Source: Auanema rhodensis (Eukaryota > Nematoda > Chromadorea > Rhabditida > Rhabditidae). From it: a stretch of DNA of 64,000 nt. The notes beneath the pieces are model-generated. The model did not search any database. It was not told the DNA's origin and was given only the letters and a program-made list of their open reading frames with translations. Positions 54,272-64,000 of the stretch are shown in pieces (within the stretch, counting starts at the first letter, position 1; the number at the start of each line of letters is the position of its first letter). The stretch is from NCBI GenBank assembly GCA_964057225.1, contig OZ059900.1:8008501-8072500 (forward strand), read 5' to 3'. The position numbers and the translations under genes were made by a program.

Positions 54272-56110
54272 TTGACTATTTTTACATATATATGTTCAAT
54301 TGTAACCACTTTGGTCAAAAAGGACCGAAAATATCAAGAATTATTGGTTTTTTGGGGTTTGAAGGGCATTTTGGCAAAATCAGTCAAACTTTTGATCTTA
54401 AGCATATTTTTTTCTTCTAAAACGACTAAATGTATGAAATACTGCCATAGAATGTTGATATAGGTGTATTTTGCACGAATATCAAAACTGATTGAAATAT
54501 GGGCCTTTTTATGCTCAAAACGCCATATATTCAACGATTTTGGGTACAAAACATGTGAAAACTGTATGTTTTGATCAGACCCTTTGAGATATGGATTTAA
54601 AATTCAGGATTCATAAAATTCGACTATTTTTACATATATATGTCCAATTTTAACCACTTTGGTCAAAAAGGACCGAAAATATCAAGAATTATTGGTTTTT
54701 TGGGGTTTGAAGGGCATTTTGGCAAAATCAGTCAAACTTTTGATCTTAAGCATATTTTTTTCTTCTAAAACGACTAAATGTATGAAATACTGCCATAGAA
54801 TGTTGATATAGGTGTATTTTGCACGAATATCAAAACTGATTGAAATATGGGCCTTTTTATGCTCAAAACGCCATATATTCAACGATTTTGGGTACAAAAC
54901 ATGTGAAAACTGTATGTTTTGATCAGACCCTTTGAGATATGGATTTGGAATTCAGGATTCATAAACTTTGACTATTTCTACATATATATGTTCAATTTTA
55001 ACCACTTTGGTCAAAAAGGACCGAAAATATCAAGAATTATTGGTTTTTTGGGGTTTGAAGGGCATTTTGGCAAAATCAGTCAAACTTTTGATCTTAAGCA
55101 TATTTTTTTCTTCTAAAACGACTAAATGTATGAAATACTGTCATAGAATGTTCATATAGGTGTATTTTGCACGAATATCAAAACTGATTGAAATATGGGC
55201 CTTTTTATGCTCAAAACGCCATATATTCAACGATTTTGGGTACAAAACATGTGAAAACTGTATGTTTTGATCAGACCCTTTGAGATATGGATTTGAAATT
55301 CAGGATTCATAAACTTTGACTATTTTTACATATATATGTCCAATTTTAACCACTTTGGTCAAAAAGGACCGAAAATATCAAGAATTATTGGTTTTTTGGG
55401 GTTTGAAGGGCATTTTGGCTAAATCAGTCAAACTTTTGATCTTAAGCATATTTTTTTCTTCTAAAACGACTAAATGTATGAAATACTGTCAAAGAATGTT
55501 CATATAGGTGTATTTTGCACGAATATCAAAACTGATTGAAATATGGGCCTTTTTATGCTCAAAACGCCATATATTCAACGATTTTGGGTACAAAACATGT
55601 GAAAACTGTATGTTTTGATCAGACCCTTTGAGATATGGATTTAAAATTCAGGATTCATAAAATTCGACTATTTTTACATATATATGTCCAATTTTAACCA
55701 CTTTGGTCAAAAAGGACCGAAAATATCAAGAATTATTGGTTTTTTGGGGTTTGAAGGGCATTTTGGCAAAATCAGTCAAACTTTTGATCTTAAGCATATT
55801 TTTTTCTTCTAAAACGACTAAATGTATGAAATACTGTCATAGAATGTTCATATAGGTGTATTTTGCACGAATATCAAAACTGATTGAAATATGGGCATTT
55901 TTATGCTCAAAACGCCATATATTCAACGATTTTGGGTACAAAACATGTGAAAACTGTATGTTTTGATCAGACCCTTTGAGATATGGATTTGAAATTCAGG
56001 ATTCATAAACTTTGACTATTTTTACATATATATGTTCAATTTTAACCAAAAACTGTATGTTTTGATCAGAGCCTTTGAGATATGGATTTGAAATTCAGGA
56101 TCCATAAACT
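52880..56110. repeat. Sub-array 6: nine units plus one short unit
   Basis: Units start at 52880 plus multiples of 348, ending in the third 99-bp unit (56012-56110). The neighbouring units at 54272 and 54620 share tgccatag and gttgatat changes over most of their length but differ at both ends, which looks like a conversion or crossover patch. Confidence 0.95.
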
Positions 56111-56806
56111 TTGACTATTTTTACATATATATGTTCAATTTTAACCACTATGGTCAAAAAGGACCGAAAATATCAAGAATTATTGGTTTTTTGGGGTTTG
56201 AAGGGCATTTTGGCAAAATCAGTCAAACTTTTGATCTTAAGCATATTTTTTTCTTCTAAAACGACTAAATGTATGAAATACTGTCATAGAATGTTCATAT
56301 AGGTGTATTTTGCACGAATATCAAAACTGATTGAAATATGGGCCTTTTTATGTTCAAAACGCCATATATTCAACGATTTTGGGTACAAAACATGTGAAAA
56401 CTGTATGTTTTGATCAGACCCTTTGAGATATGGATTTGAAATTCAGGATTCATAAACTTCGACTATTTTTACATATATATGTCCAATTTTAACCACTTTG
56501 GTCGAAAAGGACCGAAAATATCAAGAATTATTGGTTTTTTGGGGATTGAAGGGCATTTTGGCAAAATCAGTCAAACTTTTGATCTTAAGCATATTTTTTT
56601 CTTCTAAAACGACTAAATGTATGAAATACTGTCAAAGAATGTTCATATAGGTGTATTTTGCACGAAAATCAAAACTGATTGAAATATGGGCCTTTTTATG
56701 CTCAAAACGCCATGTATTCAACGATTTTGGGTTCAAAACATGTGAAAACTGTATGTTTTGATCAGACCCTTTGAGATATGGATTTGAAATTCAGGATCCA
56801 TAAACT
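54968..56806. repeat. Truncated-unit segment, copy 3 (offset 2,883 bp)
   Basis: Units 54968, 55316, 55664, the 99-bp unit 56012, and units 56111 and 56459 recur at 57851-59689. Shared rare markers include cacgaaaatc, catgtattc and gggttcaaaa in the last unit. One difference seen is gaattaatgg near 58266 in the other copy. The next units (56807 and 59690) are similar but differ at gtataaaatac. Confidence 0.87.
56012..56110 (+). repeat. 99-bp truncated monomer, copy 3
   Basis: Same breakpoint and linked changes as the other copies. The unit to its left (55664) is a G328A/C347A-type unit with gggcattttt, unlike the T2C+T11C unit to the left of copies 1 and 2. Confidence 0.95.
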
Positions 56807-58993
56807 TTGACTATTTTTACATATATATGTTCAATTTTAACCACTATGGTCAAAAAGGACCGAAAATATCAAGAATTATTGGTTTTTTGGGGTTTGAAGG
56901 GCATTTTGGCAAAATCAGTCAAACTTTTGATCTTAAGCATATTTTTTTCTTCTAAAACGACTAAATGTATAAAATACTGTCATAGAATGTTCATATAGGT
57001 GTATTTTGCACGAATATCAAAACTGATTGAAATATGGGCCTTTTTATGCTCAAAACGCCATATATTCAACGATTTTGGGTACAAAACATGTGAAAACTGT
57101 ATGTTTTGATCACACCCTTTGAGATATGGATTTGAAATTCAGGATTCATAAACTTTGACTATTTTTACATATATATGTTCAATTGTAACCACTTTGGTCA
57201 AAAAGGACCGAAAATATCAAGAATTATTGGTTTTTTGGGGTTTGAAGGGCATTTTGGCTAAATCAGTCAAACTTTTGATCTTAAGCATATTTTTTTCTTC
57301 TAAAACGACTAAATGTATGAAATACTGCCATAGAATGTTGATATAGGTGTATTTTGCACGAATATCAAAACTGATTGAAATATGGGCCTTTTTATGCTCA
57401 AAACGCCATATATTCAACGATTTTGGGTACAAAACATGTGAAAACTGTATGTTTTGATCAGACCCTTTGAGATATGGATTTAGAATTCAGGATTCATAAA
57501 TTTTGACTATTTTTACATATATATGTTCAATTTTAACCACTTTGGTCAAAAAGGACCGAAAATATCAAGAATTATTGGTTTTTTGGGGTTTGAAGGGCAT
57601 TTTGGCAAAATCAGTCAAACTTTTGATCTTAAGCATATTTTTTTCTTCTAAAACGACTAAATGTATGAAATACTGTCATAGATTGTTCATATAGGTGTAT
57701 TTTGCACGAATATCAAAACTGATTGAAATATGGGCCTTTTTATGCTCCAAACGCCATATATTCAACGATTTTGGGTACAAAACATGTGAAAACTGTATGT
57801 TTTGATCAGACCCTTTGAGATATGGATTTGAAATTCAGGATTCATAAACTTTGACTATTTCTACATATATATGTTCAATTTTAACCACTTTGGTCAAAAA
57901 GGACCGAAAATATCAAGAATTATTGGTTTTTTGGGGTTTGAAGGGCATTTTGGCAAAATCAGTCAAACTTTTGATCTTAAGCATATTTTTTTCTTCTAAA
58001 ACGACTAAATGTATGAAATACTGTCATAGAATGTTCATATAGGTGTATTTTGCACGAATATCAAAACTGATTGAAATATGGGCCTTTTTATGCTCAAAAC
58101 GCCATATATTCAACGATTTTGGGTACAAAACATGTGAAAACTGTATGTTTTGATCAGACCCTTTGAGATATGGATTTGAAATTCAGGATTCATAAACTTT
58201 GACTATTTTTACATATATATGTCCAATTTTAACCACTTTGGTCAAAAAGGACCGAAAATATCAAGAATTAATGGTTTTTTGGGGTTTGAAGGGCATTTTG
58301 GCTAAATCAGTCAAACTTTTGATCTTAAGCATATTTTTTTCTTCTAAAACGACTAAATGTATGAAATACTGTCAAAGAATGTTCATATAGGTGTATTTTG
58401 CACGAATATCAAAACTGATTGAAATATGGGCCTTTTTATGCTCAAAACGCCATATATTCAACGATTTTGGGTACAAAACATGTGAAAACTGTATGTTTTG
58501 ATCAGACCCTTTGAGATATGGATTTAAAATTCAGGATTCATAAAATTCGACTATTTTTACATATATATGTCCAATTTTAACCACTTTGGTCAAAAAGGAC
58601 CGAAAATATCAAGAATTATTGGTTTTTTGGGGTTTGAAGGGCATTTTGGCAAAATCAGTCAAACTTTTGATCTTAAGCATATTTTTTTCTTCTAAAACGA
58701 CTAAATGTATGAAATACTGTCATAGAATGTTCATATAGGTGTATTTTGCACGAATATCAAAACTGATTGAAATATGGGCATTTTTATGCTCAAAACGCCA
58801 TATATTCAACGATTTTGGGTACAAAACATGTGAAAACTGTATGTTTTGATCAGACCCTTTGAGATATGGATTTGAAATTCAGGATTCATAAACTTTGACT
58901 ATTTTTACATATATATGTTCAATTTTAACCAAAAACTGTATGTTTTGATCAGAGCCTTTGAGATATGGATTTGAAATTCAGGATCCATAAACT
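56111..58993. repeat. Sub-array 7: eight units plus one short unit
   Basis: Units start at 56111 plus multiples of 348, ending in the fourth 99-bp unit (58895-58993). The unit at 56459 has a distinctive set (ggtcgaaaagg, cacgaaaatc, catgtattc, gggttcaaaa) that recurs only at 59342, marking a copied segment. Confidence 0.95.
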
Positions 58994-59689
58994 TTGACTA
59001 TTTTTACATATATATGTTCAATTTTAACCACTATGGTCAAAAAGGACCGAAAATATCAAGAATTATTGGTTTTTTGGGGTTTGAAGGGCATTTTGGCAAA
59101 ATCAGTCAAACTTTTGATCTTAAGCATATTTTTTTCTTCTAAAACGACTAAATGTATGAAATACTGTCATAGAATGTTCATATAGGTGTATTTTGCACGA
59201 ATATCAAAACTGATTGAAATATGGGCCTTTTTATGTTCAAAACGCCATATATTCAACGATTTTGGGTACAAAACATGTGAAAACTGTATGTTTTGATCAG
59301 ACCCTTTGAGATATGGATTTGAAATTCAGGATTCATAAACTTCGACTATTTTTACATATATATGTCCAATTTTAACCACTTTGGTCGAAAAGGACCGAAA
59401 ATATCAAGAATTATTGGTTTTTTGGGGATTGAAGGGCATTTTGGCAAAATCAGTCAAACTTTTGATCTTAAGCATATTTTTTTCTTCTAAAACGACTAAA
59501 TGTATGAAATACTGTCAAAGAATGTTCATATAGGTGTATTTTGCACGAAAATCAAAACTGATTGAAATATGGGCCTTTTTATGCTCAAAACGCCATGTAT
59601 TCAACGATTTTGGGTTCAAAACATGTGAAAACTGTATGTTTTGATCAGACCCTTTGAGATATGGATTTGAAATTCAGGATCCATAAACT
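57851..59689. repeat. Truncated-unit segment, copy 4 (offset 2,883 bp)
   Basis: Counterpart of 54968-56806, with the 99-bp unit at 58895. The spacing to the previous truncated unit is eight full units plus 99 bp. Confidence 0.87.
58895..58993 (+). repeat. 99-bp truncated monomer, copy 4
   Basis: Same breakpoint and linked changes. Its left neighbour (58547) has the same type as at 55664, so copies 3 and 4 are the closest pair. Confidence 0.95.
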
Positions 59690-60385
59690 TTGACTATTTT
59701 TACATATATATGTTCAATTTTAACCACTATGGTCAAAAAGGACCGAAAATATCAAGAATTATTGGTTTTTTGGGGTTTGAAGGGCATTTTGGCAAAATCA
59801 GTCAAACTTTTGATCTTAAGCATATTTTTTTCTTCTAAAACGACTAAATGTATGAAATACTGTCATAGAATGTTCATATAGGTGTATTTTGCACGAATAT
59901 CAAAACTGATTGAAATATGGGCCTTTTTATGCTCAAAACGCCATATATTCAACGATTTTGGGTACAAAACATGTGAAAACTGTATGTTTTGATCAGACCC
60001 TTTGAGATATGGATTTGAAATTCAGGATTTATAAACTTTGACTATTTTTACATATATATGTCCAATTTCAACCACTTTGGTCAAAAAGGACCGAAAATAT
60101 CAAGAATTATTGGTTTTTTGGGGTTTGAAGGGCATTTTGGCTGAATCAGTCAAACTTTTGATCTTAAGCATATTTTTTTCTTCTAAAACGACTAAATGTA
60201 TGAAATACTGTCATAGAATGTTCATATAGGTGTATTTTGCACGAATATCAAAACTGATTGAAATATGGGCCTTTTTATGCTCAAAACGCCATATATTCAA
60301 CGATTTTGGGTACAAAACATGTGAAAACTGTATGTTTTGATCAGACCCTTTGAGATATGGATTTGAAATTCAGGATTCATAAACT

Positions 60386-62125
60386 TTGACTATTTTTACA
60401 TATATATGTTCAACTGTAACCACTTTGGTCAAAAAGGACTGAAAATATCAAGAATTATTGGTTTTTTGGGGTTTGAAGGGCATTTTGGCTAAATCAGTCA
60501 AACTTTTGATCTTAAGCATATTTTTTTCTTCTAAAACGACTAAATGTATGGAATACTGTCATAGAATGTTGATATAAGTGTATTTTGCACGAATATCAAA
60601 ACTGATTAAAATATGGGCCTTTTTATGCTCAAAAAGCCATATATTCAACGATTTTGGGTACAAAACATGTGAAAACTGTATGTTTTGATCAGACCCTTTG
60701 AGATATGGATTTGAAATTCAGGATTCATAAACTTTGACTATTTTTACATATATATGTCCAATTTTAACCACTTTGGTCAAAAAGGACCGAAAATATCAAG
60801 AATTATTGGTTTTTTGGGGTGTGAAGGGCATTTTGGCTGAATCAGTCAAACTTTTGATCTTAAGCATATTTTTTTCTTCTAAAACGACTAAATGTATGAA
60901 ATACTGTCATAGAATGTTCATATAGGTGTATTTTGCACGAATATCAAAACTGATTGAAATATGGGCCTTTTTATGCTCAAAACGCCATATATTCAACGAT
61001 TTTGGGTACAAAACATGTGAAAACGGTATGTTTTGATCAGACCCTTTGAGATATGGATTTGAAATTCAGGATTCATAAACTTCGACTATTTCTACATATA
61101 TATGTCCAATTTTAACCACTTTGGTCAAAAAGGACCGAAAATATCAAGAATTATTGGTTTTTTGGGGTTTGAAGGGCATTTTGGCAAAATCAGTCAAACT
61201 TTTGATCTTAAGCAAATTTTTTTCTTCTAAAACGACTAAATGTATGAAATACTGTCAAAGATTGTTCATATAGGTGTATTTTGCACGAATATCAAAACTG
61301 ATTGAAATATGGGCCTTTTTATGCTCAAAACGCCATATATTCAACGATTTTGGGTACAAAACATGTGAAAACTGTATGTTATGATCAGACCCTTTGAGAT
61401 ATGGATTTAAAATTCAGGATTCATAAAATTCGACTATTTTTACATATATATGTCCAATTTTAACCACTTTGGTCAAAAAGGACCGAAAATATCAAGAATT
61501 ATTGGTTTTTTGGGGTTTGAAGGGCATTTTGGCAAAATCAGTCAAACTTTTGATCTTAAGCATATTTTTTTCTTCTAAAACGACTAAATGTATGAAATAC
61601 TGTCATAGAATGTTCATATAGGTGTATTTTGCACAAATATCAAGACTGATTGAAACATGGGCCTTTTTATGCTCAAAACGCCATATATTCAACGATTTTG
61701 GGTACAAAACATGTGAAAACTGTATGTTTTGATCAGACCCTTTGAGATATGGATTTGAAATTCAGGATTCATAAACTTCGACTATTTCTACATATATATG
61801 TCCAATTTTAACCACTTTGGTCAAAAAGGACCGAAAATATCAAGAATTATTGGTTTTTTGGGGTTTGAAGGGCATTTTGGCTAAATCAGTCAAACTTTTG
61901 ATCTTAAGCATATTTTTTTCTTCTAAAACGACTAAATGTATGAAATACTGTCATAGAATGTTCATATAGGTGTATTTTGCACGAATATAAAAACTGATTG
62001 AAATATGGGCCTTTTTATGTTCAAAACGCCATATATTCAACGATTTTGGGTACAAAACATGTGAAAACTGTATGTTTTGATCAGACCCTTTGAGATATGG
62101 ATTTGAAATTCAGGATTCATAAACT
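60386..62125. repeat. Right-end five-unit tandem pair, copy 1
   Basis: Units 60386 (caactgtaacc, aaggactga, atggaatac, gttgatataagtg), 60734 (T88G), 61082, 61430 (A215G) and 61778 (A105T, C212A) recur at 62126-63865, offset 1,740. Private changes are agcaaattttt near 61212 and gcacaaatatc near 61633. Confidence 0.87.
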
Positions 62126-63865
62126 TTGACTATTTTTACATATATATGTTCAACTGTAACCACTTTGGTCAAAAAGGACTGAAAATATCAAGAATTATTG
62201 GTTTTTTGGGGTTTGAAGGGCATTTTGGCTAAATCAGTCAAACTTTTGATCTTAAGCATATTTTTTTCTTCTAAAACGACTAAATGTATGGAATACTGTC
62301 ATAGAATGTTGATATAAGTGTATTTTGCACGAATATCAAAACTGATTGAAATATGGGCCTTTTTATGCTCAAAAAGCCATATATTCAACGATTTTGGGTA
62401 CAAAACATGTGAAAACTGTATGTTTTGATCAGACCCTTTGAGATATGGATTTGAAATTCAGGATTCATAAACTTCGACTATTTTTACATATATATGTCCA
62501 ATTTTAACCACTTTGGTCAAAAAGGACCGAAAATATCAAGAATTATTGGTTTTTTGGGGTGTGAAGGGCATTTTGGCTGAATCAGTCAAACTTTTGATCT
62601 TAAGCATATTTTTTTCTTCTAAAACGACTAAATGTATGAAATACTGTCATAGAATGTTCATATAGGTGTATTTTGCACGAATATCAAAACTGATTGAAAT
62701 ATGGGCCTTTTTATGCTCAAAACGCCATATATTCAACGATTTTGGGTACAAAACATGTGAAAACGGTATGTTTTGATCAGACCCTTTGAGATATGGATTT
62801 GAAATTCAGGATTCATAAACTTCGACTATTTCTACATATATATGTCCAATTTTAACCACTTTGGTCAAAAAGGACCGAAAATATCAAGAATTATTGGTTT
62901 TTTGGGGTTTGAAGGGCATTTTGGCAAAATCAGTCAAACTTTTGATCTTAAGCATATTTTTTTCTTCTAAAACGACTAAATGTATGAAATACTGTCAAAG
63001 ATTGTTCATATAGGTGTATTTTGCACGAATATCAAAACTGATTGAAATATGGGCCTTTTTATGCTCAAAACGCCATATATTCAACGATTTTGGGTACAAA
63101 ACATGTGAAAACTGTATGTTATGATCAGACCCTTTGAGATATGGATTTAAAATTCAGGATTCATAAAATTCGACTATTTTTACATATATATGTCCAATTT
63201 TAACCACTTTGGTCAAAAAGGACCGAAAATATCAAGAATTATTGGTTTTTTGGGGTTTGAAGGGCATTTTGGCAAAATCAGTCAAACTTTTGATCTTAAG
63301 CATATTTTTTTCTTCTAAAACGACTAAATGTATGAAATACTGTCATAGAATGTTCATATAGGTGTATTTTGCACGAATATCAAGACTGATTGAAACATGG
63401 GCCTTTTTATGCTCAAAACGCCATATATTCAACGATTTTGGGTACAAAACATGTGAAAACTGTATGTTTTGATCAGACCCTTTGAGATATGGATTTGAAA
63501 TTCAGGATTCATAAACTTCGACTATTTCTACATATATATGTCCAATTTTAACCACTTTGGTCAAAAAGGACCGAAAATATCAAGAATTATTGGTTTTTTG
63601 GGGTTTGAAGGGCATTTTGGCTAAATCAATCAAACTTTTGATCTTAAGCATATTTTTTTCTTCTAAAACGACTAAATGTATGAAATACTGTCATAGAATG
63701 TTCATATAGGTGTATTTTGCACGAATATCAAAACTGATTGAAATATGGGCCTTTTTATGCTCAAAACGCCATATATTCAACGATTTTGGGTACAAAACAT
63801 GTGAAAACTGTATGTTTTGATCAGACCCTTTGAGATATGGATTTGAAATTCAGGATTCATAAACT
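62126..63865. repeat. Right-end five-unit tandem pair, copy 2
   Basis: Counterpart of 60386-62125. Unit 62474 is T2C where 60734 is not. The last unit (63518) has a private aatcaatc change and lacks C212A. A third copy does not follow: 63866 is a T88G unit, not the caactgtaacc unit. Confidence 0.87.
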
Positions 63866-64000
63866 TTGACTATTTTTACATATATATGTTCAATTTTAAC
63901 CACTTTGGTCAAAAAGGACCGAAAATATCAAGAATTATTGGTTTTTTGGGGTGTGAAGGGCATTTTGGCTGAATCAGTCAAACTTTTGATCTTAAGCATA

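Larger units (their letters stand above)
1..64000. repeat. 348-bp A+T-rich satellite array filling the window
   Basis: Every line of the window can be placed on the same 348-bp unit in the same orientation, with no unrelated sequence between units. Neighbouring units differ by single-base changes at a limited set of recurring sites, so the array is highly homogenised. The counted consensus is 348 bases with 105 G+C (30%). There are about five CpGs per unit. Both edges cut a unit, so the array is larger than the window. What is seen: tandem, head-to-tail, indel-poor, with higher-order repeats. What is inferred: constitutive heterochromatin, possibly centromeric or pericentromeric, in a eukaryote. 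I do not recognise the family name. Most likely role is structural chromatin; no coding role is supported. Confidence 0.98.
58994..64000. repeat. Sub-array 8: fourteen units plus right-edge fragment
   Basis: Units start at 58994 plus multiples of 348. The last (63866-64000) is cut by the window end at about unit position 135. The sub-array contains a five-unit tandem pair (60386-63865). T88G marker units occur at 60734, 62474 and 63866. Confidence 0.95.

Noticed and set aside
1-64000. CRISPR array
   Set aside because: The repeat is 348 bp with no unique spacers; adjacent units differ only by point changes.
1-64000. Transposon, retroelement or inverted segment inside the array
   Set aside because: I found no foreign stretch, no target-site duplication and no unit in the opposite orientation anywhere in the window.

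Overview
The whole 64,000-base window is one uninterrupted head-to-tail satellite DNA array. Its unit is 348 bp and about 70% A+T (105 G+C in the 348-base consensus I counted by hand). I find no protein gene, RNA gene, transposon, CRISPR array or unique spacer. The array runs off both ends: base 1 is about unit position 71 and base 64,000 about unit position 135. Unit position 1 is set arbitrarily at the ttgactattt motif, for example at base 279. I count about 181 full-length units, four 99-bp truncated units and two edge fragments, all in the same orientation.

A long A+T-rich satellite with higher-order structure points to a eukaryotic heterochromatic block, either centromeric, pericentromeric or subtelomeric. 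The length is close to two nucleosome repeats, as in many plant and some insect satellites. I do not recognise the family and cannot name the organism; a plant is my weak first guess.

Layout. Bases 1-13,146 are an older-looking mixture of 348- and 347-bp units with local trimers of about 1,043 bp. Bases 9,321-15,930 hold a ten-unit (3,479-bp) duplication. Bases 18,018-27,761 hold a twin unit and then four six-unit (2,088-bp) repeats that pair into two twelve-unit (4,176-bp) repeats. Bases 27,066-31,241 hold a seven-unit repeat. Bases 31,590-35,281 hold a five-unit repeat whose first copy carries a perfect 212-bp internal duplication. Bases 35,630-53,000 are overlapping five- and eight-unit duplications. 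Bases 44,678-60,037 carry four copies of one 99-bp deletion unit, spread by larger duplications. Bases 60,386-63,865 are a five-unit tandem pair.

The recurring 63-codon reading frame is a consequence of the repeat (348 is divisible by 3), not a gene. The most useful signals are the layered duplications, the near absence of indels to the right of 18,018, and a few structural motifs inside every unit: a 12-bp palindrome, an 8-bp stem with an 11-nt loop, and helically phased G and T runs. I did not find a new gene-based system, and a repeat this regular should be checked against assembly error.
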